NCBI GenBank assembly: GCA_017433615.1
Contig: JAFRGW010000136.1
Location: 1 to 47,149, forward strand
Reading direction: 5' to 3'
DNA: 47,149 nucleotides
Origin: Eubacterium sp.
GTDB taxonomy: Bacteria; Bacillota; Clostridia; Lachnospirales; Lachnospiraceae
Numbering within the stretch: position 1 is the first letter of the stretch; the number at the start of each line of letters is the position of its first letter. Of this stretch, positions 34,745-41,668 are shown one piece after another. The notes under the pieces are model-generated. The model saw only the letters and a program-made list of their open reading frames with translations. It had not been told where the DNA came from and searched no databases. The position numbers and the translations under genes are program-made.

Positions 34745-35473
34745 TCACTCCATATAGGTTGCATCACCAAGTCCCTCGAAGGCAGCGTCGAGTACCTTCA
34801 TATCCGCAAGACCTTCATATACATCAAAATCCTCTGCATCTTCCGGTGCAACCTTGCCGTCAAAGTGGAATGTGTAGGAGAACGGCCCGTACTCCAGCCA
34901 GACCTCCAGGTTTTCCGTATTATAGAAGCTTCCGCTCCGCCAGCCTTCATCAAAGAGTTCCTGTCCGGTCTTGCCGACCAGCGCATCCAGTTCCTCCTGC
35001 GGGAGAATCTGCTCATTCAGGTTCTCGGCCGTTGCGACTTCGAGATCGGAAACCAGATCCATCTCATTTTTCTCATAATTCTCATCGTACTCCAGCGCAA
35101 ACAGCTTTTCAGAAATATCAGCCGGCAGATCCGCAATTACACGGTACGGCACGCCGTCAACCGTAAACACATAAATATATTTGTCTTCGTAGAATGCCCG
35201 CTGCTCGGTGTCTTCATCCTTGCCCTGCAGTGCGAATGCGTCGCCGAGGGTTTTCAGGCTGCTGAGGTCAAATCCCGCCGTCGTGTCGGCCGATGCCGCA
35301 CTTGCGGACGATGCGCCCGCCTGGGCCGTGCTGTCCGACACAGTGCTTTCCGCTGCTGTACTTGCTGATGCCGCACCTGCCGGTTCCTTGTTTCCTTGCG
35401 CCCCGCTGCCGCATCCGGCAAGAAGTCCCAATGTCAAAACTGCAAATAAAACAACTGCTATTTTCTTTCTCAT
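34745..35473 (-). CDS. Secreted lipoprotein of unknown function
   Basis: The 242-aa product starts at 35473 behind AGGAGGAA and has a lipoprotein signal with lipobox LLAGC. An Ala/Ser-rich linker precedes a soluble domain containing FYEDKYIYVFTVDGVPYRVI and EVWLEYGPFSYTFHFDG. I recognise no known domain. It is anchored on the outer face of the membrane and is probably co-transcribed with the Pr6Pr gene. Confidence 0.78.
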   Translation of the reverse strand: MRKKIAVVLFAVLTLGLLAGCGSGAQGNKEPAGAASASTAAESTVSDSTAQAGASSASAASADTTAGFDLSSLKTLGDAFALQGKDEDTEQRAFYEDKYIYVFTVDGVPYRVIADLPADISEKLFALEYDENYEKNEMDLVSDLEVATAENLNEQILPQEELDALVGKTGQELFDEGWRSGSFYNTENLEVWLEYGPFSYTFHFDGKVAPEDAEDFDVYEGLADMKVLDAAFEGLGDATYME

Positions 35474-35604
35474 GTAATATTCCTCCTGTATTTTATTTGT
35501 ATATCTTATCCCGCTGCTATTGATGCGCTGTCCGGTCAGACAGGCAGGATACTGCTCTTCCTGACTATATTTTACAAGGAAATATAGTAAACACAAGTCA
35601 AAAA

Positions 35605-35645
35605 TAGCTGCCGCATAACTGCAGCAGCTACTCCTGGCAGCTATT
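35605..35645 (-). terminator. Terminator of the 61-aa gene
   Basis: ATAGCTGCC (35605-35613) pairs perfectly with GGCAGCTAT (35637-35645), followed by TTTTT on the minus strand, 17 bases past the stop codon. Confidence 0.85.
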
Positions 35646-35662
35646 CCCGGCTTGCATTCCCA

Positions 35663-35848
35663 TCAGGCAGCAATTGCCCGCACGGTTCTTCCGGTGTGCC
35701 CTGCGTCAATCATATAGACCTGTCGGATTGTCTCGGCTGATTCACCGGTCCACTCGATCATTTCCTGCATGCAGGGTCTGGTTCCATTGAGATTGAAATA
35801 CGTTGCGATGCACTCTCTGACTTTCTGTATTACATATTGATCCATCAT
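35663..35848 (-). CDS. 61-aa HTH-like small protein
   Basis: A small protein with AAGGAGG eight bases before the ATG. The segment NGTRPCMQEMIEWTGESAETIRQVY resembles a helix-turn-helix of the sigma-factor region 3 type, so DNA binding is a reasonable guess; I do not recognise the family. It is a single-gene unit with its own terminator. Upstream at 35926-35955 is a 30-base motif shared with the upstream region of the double-glycine-leader gene at 39064, on the same strand and at a similar distance. Confidence 0.65.
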   Translation of the reverse strand: MMDQYVIQKVRECIATYFNLNGTRPCMQEMIEWTGESAETIRQVYMIDAGHTGRTVRAIAA

Positions 35849-35925
35849 GTCTGACCCTCCTTATCACTGTGATCCGGCCTTATTTTTTGTATGCGGTCGT
35901 GTGTTATCTTTTTGCTGATCACAAT

Positions 35926-35955
35926 GTAACGCGCGGTGTCAAACACATGTCCAAC
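35926..35955 (-). promoter_or_regulatory. Shared upstream motif, copy A
   Basis: On the plus strand this reads GTAAC, then TGTC-N5-ATGTCCAAC. It contains a direct repeat TGTCnnnC / TGTCCAAC with an 11-base period. The same arrangement is found at 39423-39452. An AAAAAGATAA-like stretch lies a similar distance downstream in both. It sits 78 bases before the ATG of the 61-aa gene. Confidence 0.6.
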
Positions 35956-35958
35956 GTG

Positions 35959-35985
35959 GGAGACAGGGGACGGTTCTCTGTCTCC
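35959..35985 (+). repeat. REP-like element, copy 3
   Basis: A full 27-bp copy, GGAGACAGGGGACGGTTC with its palindromic end CTGTCTCC. Confidence 0.88.
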
Positions 35986-35990
35986 TGCCG

Positions 35991-36059
35991 TGAGTCAATG
36001 GGGATGTTTCTCCTTGACTCTTTTTCAATGAGTCAGAGAGAAACGTCTCCACTGACTCA
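35991..36059. repeat. Two TGAGTCA palindromes, copies 2 and 3
   Basis: 35991-36020 is a hairpin of the form GAGTCAA ... GGGGA-TGT-TTCTCC ... TTGACTC. 36029-36059 is a second with ends TGAGTCA/TGACTCA and core GAGAAACGT, matching the element at 16979-17017 in the opposite orientation. Beyond it, 36060-36243 holds nothing I recognise. Confidence 0.8.
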
Positions 36060-36243
36060 CATTATATGATATACTGAATTGGAATATGAAATGATTACTA
36101 ACAAGCTGCGCTGAAGGAAACACAATATGCCCGGTAGCGCTGTTTTCATTTTTCCTTACTTCTATAAAGAAGTTCCGTTGTTAAAGTGCAGGTCAGTACT
36201 GCCGGAGACATGAATTACAATCCGCAGAAAAAGAATGTCACAT

Positions 36244-36801
36244 TTAAGATAAAGGTGAAATAATTTCCAGTGCCTCTGCCAGTTCCTTCTGGTAGGCAGT
36301 CTGTTCCGCCAGCACAGTTTCTCTGTATTCTTTCAGTGCCCCGGTTTCTATGACTTCTGCAGAAAGCCATTTGAGCCGGGACGCTGCTTTTTCTGTCTTC
36401 AGCGCGATCTGGCGGTATTCCGGACCAATCATCAGAAGCCGCATCGCCTCTTCGGGAGCCAGAACGCCGCTGGTGATGATTCCGAACGTATCGTAAATCG
36501 TATCGTTTGCGATCGGGCCGATGATCACATCTGCATCCGACGCATCCGGTTCCCAGGCCCGGTTCCCGGAGATGTACGCGAACCATTTCTCATCCCGGCA
36601 GAATTCCTGTATGCGCAGGCCTTCCGTATCCAGCTCGTACGTGTTGAGAATTACCTGTTCACCATCTCTGTCCTTTGCCCATCTGCGGGCAAATTCCTGG
36701 TCCGCTGTGAGATAGAACCCCTGCCCAAAGTCGGCATTTTTGCGTCCCCGGTAAATATCCGGCTGCCGTATTTCCAGAAATCCCGTATGGTATAAAATCA
36801 T
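36244..36801 (-). CDS. DUF3990 (ADP-ribosyltransferase-fold) protein
   Basis: The 185-aa protein fits DUF3990: YHTGFLEIRQPDIYRGRKNADFGQGFYLTADQEFARRWA. That start resembles the NAD-binding core of ADP-ribosyltransferase-like toxins, with the characteristic FGxGFYLT. DUF3990 genes often lie beside a small partner gene (DUF3791 or a helix-turn-helix protein); none is next to this one. It may be an orphan toxin domain or an enzyme with a tolerated activity. About 45 extra residues at the C terminus are helical. Confidence 0.75.
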   Translation of the reverse strand: MILYHTGFLEIRQPDIYRGRKNADFGQGFYLTADQEFARRWAKDRDGEQVILNTYELDTEGLRIQEFCRDEKWFAYISGNRAWEPDASDADVIIGPIANDTIYDTFGIITSGVLAPEEAMRLLMIGPEYRQIALKTEKAASRLKWLSAEVIETGALKEYRETVLAEQTAYQKELAEALEIISPLS

Positions 36802-36855
36802 TCTCTGCTTTCTCCTTTGTACTGCTTCAGCGTATCTGCCGCTGTTTTTTCTCCT

Positions 36856-37556
36856 TTAATGTATTTCTATCACTTCCAGATCCTCCGGGATCCACAATGT
36901 TCCGTGATAATATTTCTCTCCTTCTTCCCGGTACAGTACCTTTCTGTCTGACAGATTCCTGTCTTCCGTGTGATAGAGAAGCATGTTTTCGATGCCGAGC
37001 CGCTCCGCCAGTTCGCAGGCATCCTTCACGGTAGAGTGATGTTTCTCGTACGGGTCAAAGATGTCTGCCTGGGAGTACAGGCAAAATGCCTCGTGCATCA
37101 TCCACGCACTGCCTTCTGCATATTTCTCCACGGGCGGCGTCAGCGGTTCGTCACCGCAGCAGGTAAGAAATCTGCCGCCGGCGATTTCCATCCGAAACCC
37201 ACACTGCTTCGCCTTCGTGGACTGAATATCGAAGAACGTGACGTCATGCCCGATGATCTGCTTGGTCTCTCCGTCAGTGACCGCTGTCAGATGAAGTCTG
37301 TCGTCGATAAAAGCAGCCTCACGCTTCAGCAGCAGTTTTCCCGCCAGATCGCGGATAAGATCCAGCACCTCTCTGTGCGCGTAAATATATGCCGCACATC
37401 CATCCAGTCATATCCTGCATATTTAATCTGATGGAGTATGGTATTGCCGCCTCCTCCGTCCACCATGAATAACTGCCCGTTATCTTCCAGCATGAAGCAG
37501 GTATTATAGCATTCTGTGACAAGCGCATTTCCTGTGCCAAGCATTGTAAGTCTCAT
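36856..37556 (-). pseudogene. Metallo-beta-lactamase-fold hydrolase broken by internal deletion
   Basis: Two frames together make an MBL-fold (RNase Z-like) hydrolase. The 5' part (37556 down to about 37380: MRLTMLGTGNALVTECYNTC, LFMVDGGGGNTIL, WMDVRHIF) runs to exactly where HxHxDH should follow, then shifts frame; the 3' part resumes at YAHREVLDLIRDLAGKLL and continues to the end at 36856. About 40 codons including the metal-binding HxHxDH are absent and the frame is broken. A short deletion explains both. The second frame could in theory be translated from its own ATG at 37368, but it lacks the active site. Confidence 0.78.
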
Positions 37557-37643
37557 AGATTTGCTCCTTGTAGCAGGATCACCCGGATATGTAAACGATT
37601 TACAGATGAAAGCATATCATAAATGTCATTTTCTGCATAGAAT

Positions 37644-37667
37644 ACAGCGGCCTTTTATGGCCGCTGT
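37644..37667 (-). terminator. Hairpin after the DUF1311 lipoprotein
   Basis: ACAGCGGCC (37644-37652) pairs perfectly with GGCCGCTGT (37659-37667), 6-nt loop, 47 bases beyond the stop codon. No T run follows on the minus strand. Confidence 0.55.
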
Positions 37668-37713
37668 TTCGCGCTGCTGTTATTATTTCTATTGCATCTG
37701 CCACTGTTTTTAT

Positions 37714-38886
37714 TTACACATATTCCAGCAATTCATATACCCGTTCTCTGGTCAGCTGTGCCCCAAGGCTGTTTTCTGCCAGCGGTCTGATGCTTCCGCC
37801 TTCATACTGCTTCCCTTCTTCGGCAATCTGTGCTTCCTTGCTGCTGATCCACGCACGTTCTTCTTCTGTAAGCTTCTGCATCTCCTCATCCGGCATATTT
37901 GCTTTCAGATACTGCCAGATATCATTGAGCTCATCATTCCAGAGTTTATACAGGTCGGCTGACACCTGATTCATTTCCATCTGGTTCAGGTCTTCCTGTT
38001 CCAGTTTCTTTTCGAGTTCGTCTGCCTGCTTCTGGACCTCTTCAACATGCTGCCTGATCTGATCAGCCGGCTGGCTCTCCGGGGATCCTTCCTCCACGGC
38101 AGCGGTGCTCTCTGCAGCATCTTCTTCATATGCCGGATAAGCGCCGAACCCGTTTTCCGCCTTCTCATTATACAGTCCATAGATCGTGAGGCATCCGTTT
38201 TTCTCAATTTCCGGCCCCACCTGAACCCATGAAACATACGCTCCCGGCAGATCGCTCACCGGTTTCCCCGGAAGATAGAAGTAGAGATCCTCGGCATCGT
38301 CGAGACCGTAAGCTGTCGCATAAACATATCTGATATCATCCTTGATTTCTTCCGTCTCCGGCGTATTGGCAAAATCAATCTCTTTCAATTCTGTGCGGTA
38401 AGTATAGTCATCTACGCGCTCCAGTTCTCCAAAGCTTCCGTCGAAATCGCAGTAATAGAGCGTCCCATTCGGATACTGCTCCCCTGTGTCTCCCATATCG
38501 GAATCATGGAAATTCCCGGAAAATGTGCCGTCTGCATTGATCGTCATCGTAGTGGCCCATCCGCCTGCGCCGCTGGAAAAATAAAACTCCATACCGGTTA
38601 GATCCGCATATGTAAAACCTTCCGCTGCAGCCTGCGAATCTGCCTGAACCGGCTCTTCTTCCCGGCTCTCTGCAGATGTCCCGCTGCTGTCCTGCCCGGA
38701 AACCACTTCTGCCATCGAATCAGCCACAGAATTCGTATCCGGAACTGCTTCTTCTGCAGATGAAACAGCCACCGCCTGCTCCTGCGGCTGAGCCGCCTGA
38801 CCCTCCTGTCTGCCGCCGCATGCGGCCACCATCAGACAGGAACTCATCACAACCACACACATCAAATAACTTCGTCTTTTTTTCAT
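37714..38886 (-). CDS. Lipoprotein with C-terminal LprI-like (DUF1311) domain
   Basis: The 390-aa product starts at 38886 behind AGAGG. Its signal ends in a lipobox (VAACGG). A long Ala/Gln/Ser-rich spacer leads to a beta-rich domain (about 110-250) and then a C-terminal domain with LYKLWNDELNDIWQYLKANM, LTEEERAWISSKEAQI and EGGSIRPL, the signature of DUF1311, the lysozyme-inhibitor LprI N-terminal-like family. It probably protects or monitors the envelope. An upstream extension of the frame is translated REP sequence and is rejected. The gene lies immediately downstream of the REPIN-like element. Confidence 0.82.
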   Translation of the reverse strand: MKKRRSYLMCVVVMSSCLMVAACGGRQEGQAAQPQEQAVAVSSAEEAVPDTNSVADSMAEVVSGQDSSGTSAESREEEPVQADSQAAAEGFTYADLTGMEFYFSSGAGGWATTMTINADGTFSGNFHDSDMGDTGEQYPNGTLYYCDFDGSFGELERVDDYTYRTELKEIDFANTPETEEIKDDIRYVYATAYGLDDAEDLYFYLPGKPVSDLPGAYVSWVQVGPEIEKNGCLTIYGLYNEKAENGFGAYPAYEEDAAESTAAVEEGSPESQPADQIRQHVEEVQKQADELEKKLEQEDLNQMEMNQVSADLYKLWNDELNDIWQYLKANMPDEEMQKLTEEERAWISSKEAQIAEEGKQYEGGSIRPLAENSLGAQLTRERVYELLEYV

Positions 38887-38905
38887 TTTCGTACCTCTTT
38901 CCAAC

Positions 38906-39055
38906 GGAGACAGGGGACGGTTCTCTGTCTCTTTTTCATCTGGAATGATAAAAGGATGCATATTCCAAAGCAGCCAACTCTATCTGAGCTGTATGGAATA
39001 TGCATCCGAAAAAAGATTCTGGTCAGAAGGAGACAGAGAACCGTCCCCTGTCTCC
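38906..39055. mobile_element. REPIN-like inverted pair of REP elements with long arms
   Basis: A REP copy (38906-38931) and an inverted one (39029-39055) flank an exact 14-bp inverted repeat, GGATGCATATTCCA (38954-38967) and its complement (38994-39007). All are symmetric about 38980, so the 150-base segment can fold into one long interrupted hairpin. This arrangement matches the REPIN architecture mobilised in trans by RAYT transposases. No such transposase is in this window. Confidence 0.78.
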
Positions 39056-39063
39056 ATACTGTT

Positions 39064-39345
39064 TTATCTTACGTAATTGCCGTTGACCCATCCTTCCAGA
39101 TTGAGCTGGCTTGCATATGCCCATACATATGCGCCGTTCCGGAGATCATCGCGGATCTGGATGCGGTCGCCATTGTGGAGTGCGCCGATTTCATTGCTGG
39201 AATCATAGGCTGCTTCATTTCTGATTGCCAGATAGTTCTTTGTTCCGGTAACGGTTACCCAGCGCCAGGATGCCTGAATGTATCCGTCATTTCCGCCTGT
39301 TACCTGCTCGAGTTCCTGTGCATTCATTTTGTTCAGATCTGTCAT
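39064..39345 (-). CDS. Double-glycine-leader peptide with SH3-like mature domain
   Basis: The 93-aa product begins with a bacteriocin-type leader, LNKMNAQELEQVTGG, ending in Gly17-Gly18, the cleavage site used by C39-peptidase ABC exporters. The 75-residue mature part (TKNYLAIRNEAAYDSSNEIG to EGWVNGNYVR) has the pattern of a bacterial SH3 domain, normally a cell-wall-binding module. So a wall-binding module appears to be exported by the bacteriocin route. No ABC exporter or immunity gene is in the window. AAAAGGAGG lies upstream of the ATG. It shares an upstream motif with the 61-aa gene. Confidence 0.7.
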   Translation of the reverse strand: MTDLNKMNAQELEQVTGGNDGYIQASWRWVTVTGTKNYLAIRNEAAYDSSNEIGALHNGDRIQIRDDLRNGAYVWAYASQLNLEGWVNGNYVR

Positions 39346-39422
39346 GATTGTATCCTCCTTTTAAATATTGTAAGCTCTGTTTTTTTATGTTTGCTGTGTT
39401 GTTTATCTTTTGTGAGTACAGA

Positions 39423-39452
39423 GTAACATGCCATGTCTGCCAAATGTCCAAC
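39423..39452 (-). promoter_or_regulatory. Shared upstream motif, copy B
   Basis: Same layout as 35926-35955: GTAAC then TGTC-N5-AATGTCCAAC on the plus strand, 78 bases before the ATG of the double-glycine-leader gene. Direct repeats TGTCnnCC / TGTCCAAC are spaced 11 bases. Confidence 0.6.
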
Positions 39453-39499
39453 AATTTCGAAACATTTTAAACTCTATATATAAAAAGTCTGAGAATTTT

Positions 39500-40282
39500 T
39501 CATCCCCGTCCCACAGAAAACTTCCGGATCGTATCACAATACCCCATCTCAAGATTTTCATAGATCTTCTTCCGGTCAAATGCGAGGATCCCGCCCAGAT
39601 CTTTGGACGGCGTCAGATAGATGACATTGGCCCGCCCCGCAAATTCCGGATGCTGCGGTTTCTGATGAAGATCTACCACGATCAGTTCCTCTGCACCCAT
39701 TGAAACGGCAAGTTTGATCGGAAGGTTGTCGTAGTACATCCCGTCGATAAAGTAATCCGTCCCGATCTTGTGCATCGGGAATACCGGATACACCGAAGAC
39801 GAAGCGATGATATAATCTTTCAGCCGCCCCTGTGGAATCTTGTCTTTGGGAAGCAGAAAGGGTTTCCGGTCACGCGCGCGCACCGTTACCAGACCATAAT
39901 CCACCTCTGATGCGCGCACCTGTTCTTCATCGATATGCTTATTTACAAAGTCCCGGAAAGGGGCATTGTCCACCGCACCGTCGATCAGCTTTTTTCTGCG
40001 GGATTCTACTGTCGGAAAAAATTTCTCGACAAGTGTCCGCCAAAAACCTTTCTCCGGTTCGGGTTCACTCATCAGATCCACCATAACCATATTGCGCCAG
40101 ATCTGCTCCGCCTTATCAAAATCACCCATCGCCATCAACGCGCCGTTGATCGAACCAATCGATGTCCCAGTCACAATCTGATAATCCACAGAAAGATCCC
40201 GGAGAGCTCTCCAGACACCGATCTCATAGGCGCCCTTCGTCCCGCCGCCGCTTAGTACAACTGCTCTTTTCACGTTCTTCAT
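39500..40282 (-). CDS. Patatin-like phospholipase
   Basis: The 260-aa protein has the patatin catalytic dyad elements: the oxyanion loop GGGTKGAYEIG, the serine in GTSIGSINGAL and the aspartate in DGMYYDNLP (DGM instead of the usual DGG/DGA). It probably hydrolyses membrane lipids or acyl esters at the cytoplasmic face. Its start overlaps the DUF308 gene stop by four bases, so the two are translationally coupled. Confidence 0.9.
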   Translation of the reverse strand: MKNVKRAVVLSGGGTKGAYEIGVWRALRDLSVDYQIVTGTSIGSINGALMAMGDFDKAEQIWRNMVMVDLMSEPEPEKGFWRTLVEKFFPTVESRRKKLIDGAVDNAPFRDFVNKHIDEEQVRASEVDYGLVTVRARDRKPFLLPKDKIPQGRLKDYIIASSSVYPVFPMHKIGTDYFIDGMYYDNLPIKLAVSMGAEELIVVDLHQKPQHPEFAGRANVIYLTPSKDLGGILAFDRKKIYENLEMGYCDTIRKFSVGRG

Positions 40283-40833
40283 TCGCAGCTCTCCTCCAAT
40301 GCACCGGCAGTCCGGGCCATCCAGATCATCCGGACGCCCGTAACAATGAGTTCCGCTACAATCCAGAGTTCCACCGCAAATGCTGCGAACACCGGAAATA
40401 TAAGTCCCAGCACACCAACCGCAATCATAATCACACCCAGTACCAGAGACGAGACAGAACCGGGTGCCTGGACGCCAAGATCTACCGATGTCATTGCTCT
40501 CCGGTACATCACAGCTCCCAGAACCTCCAACGCACCTTCCGCGATCAGCCAGATCGAGAGGCTGATCAGCAGAAAGTGGATTGCCGTCTCACCCAGCCGG
40601 GTTCCGATCAGGATCTCAATTCCAAATCCCGCCGCAACCAGCATGCCTGCCAGTGACCAAACACCTGCGGCACCTGCTTTCCTCCGCTCTCTCCAGTGAA
40701 TCAGCTGGCTGACACTGTAAAGAAGCAGCCCGATGCCGCAGAGAATGAGCGGCACCTCCCTGTTGAAAATACAGATGATGCCGAGCAGGATCGCAGCCGC
40801 GCCCAGACATAGATACAGATATTTTTTATTCAC
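40279..40833 (-). CDS. DUF308/HdeD-like membrane protein
   Basis: The 184-aa protein has six hydrophobic segments in two repeats of three, as in HdeD/DUF308: YLCLGAAAILLGI, GIGLLLYSVSQLIHW and GVIMIAVGVLGLIFPV. HdeD-type proteins are linked with acid stress in E. coli. It is first in a two-gene operon with the patatin. Its promoter region contains three 11-base repeats. Confidence 0.82.
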   Translation of the reverse strand: MNKKYLYLCLGAAAILLGIICIFNREVPLILCGIGLLLYSVSQLIHWRERRKAGAAGVWSLAGMLVAAGFGIEILIGTRLGETAIHFLLISLSIWLIAEGALEVLGAVMYRRAMTSVDLGVQAPGSVSSLVLGVIMIAVGVLGLIFPVFAAFAVELWIVAELIVTGVRMIWMARTAGALEESCE

Positions 40834-40918
40834 CGATCATTCCTCCCCGGATACAGCAAATCGCACAATACGGTCGTGCGCGAGCTGCGCTGCACATGAC
40901 ATGCCTGCACATTTTCCT

Positions 40919-40958
40919 TTATCTGAAAATTATCTGAAAATTATCTGACACTATTATA
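40919..40958 (-). promoter_or_regulatory. -10 box with three 11-bp direct repeats in the initial transcribed region
   Basis: TATAAT lies at 40958-40953 on the minus strand. Directly after it come three consecutive 11-base repeats (plus-strand TTATCTGAAAA starting at 40919, 40930 and, ending differently, 40941). The 11-base step places all three on one face of the helix, as for a cooperatively bound repressor. Confidence 0.55.
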
Positions 40959-41021
40959 CTACATACACTCTTTTTAAGAAAATGCAAAATCATATTTATC
41001 TCTAATTCCTTACATAAATAC

Positions 41022-41057
41022 AAAAGCGGCAGCATATCATTACGCCACCGCCTTTTC
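41022..41057 (-). terminator. Probable terminator of the 108-aa gene
   Basis: AAAAGCGGC (from 41022) pairs imperfectly with GCCACCGCCTTTT (ending 41056), followed on the minus strand by TTTTG. It lies about 50 bases beyond the stop codon at 41104. Confidence 0.5.
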
Positions 41058-41103
41058 TTTCATGAGATTTATCCTTTATAACGCTTATCTTTTATAAGCC
41101 TGG

Positions 41104-41430
41104 TCATACAGCCTTTTCTTTCATGCCGCCTGTTTCCGCAAAACGCCAGAAGCGCTCTTCGCAGTTTTTAAAATCGACATCCCCGTATTTTGCCGTACAG
41201 GCTCCGAATACTTTTCTGCACATCTCGCAGTCCATTGCCAGATCAGGCTTGCCCAGAAGCCCCGGTATTGATCCGATATCCTGACAAAACTCGAACAGTT
41301 CATGCTTCGACATCCTGAGAATCTGCAGACAAAGATCCGTCCGGATCGCTGCTTCTCCTGGCGTCTCCTTCTTCTCTTCTGCTAATTTACCCAGAAACAA
41401 TTCCCATTCTTTTCTTTCCTGCGTATTCAT
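41104..41430 (-). CDS. Cys-rich 108-aa protein, unrecognised
   Basis: A soluble protein starting at 41430 behind AGAGG. It has a cluster of Cys residues (DCEMCRKVFGACTAKYGDVD then FKNCEERF) that could bind a metal ion, and a helical first half. I recognise no family. The sequence encoding its last residues (MKEKAV) is repeated about 60 bases further downstream (15 identical bases at 41050-41064 and 41111-41125), a small local duplication. Confidence 0.55.
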   Translation of the reverse strand: MNTQERKEWELFLGKLAEEKKETPGEAAIRTDLCLQILRMSKHELFEFCQDIGSIPGLLGKPDLAMDCEMCRKVFGACTAKYGDVDFKNCEERFWRFAETGGMKEKAV

Positions 41431-41622
41431 TGTGAAACCTCTTTGTAAAACCTCTTTACGTATCTGTCTGCCATCTGTTTTGCAAATCCGCCCTTGCAAA
41501 GCCGGCAGATCATGCAGATTGTTAAGACATTTTTATTGTAACATTTCACAATACACACGCTTTTGATGATTGGTGCAAAAAGTACTCTTTTTCGTACACC
41601 GCGATTCTTCTGCCGGCAAAGA

Positions 41623-41662
41623 GGCTGACACACGAAGCAATAAAATGCTTTGTATGTCAGCC
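41623..41662 (-). terminator. Terminator-like hairpin after the kinase operon
   Basis: GGCTGACA (41623-41630) pairs with TGTCAGCC (41655-41662), with an inner AAGCA/TGCTT pair, seven bases beyond the stop of the second kinase gene. The tail TCTTT is only moderately T-rich. Confidence 0.6.
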
Positions 41663-41668
41663 CATTGA

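Noticed and set aside
36127-36213. 28-codon plus-strand frame starting MPGSAVFIFP
   Set aside because: Only a weak upstream GAAGGA, no promoter, no homology that I recognise; too little support.
38887-38961. Longer N terminus of the DUF1311 lipoprotein
   Set aside because: The extra 25 residues translate the REP element and would disrupt the lipoprotein signal.
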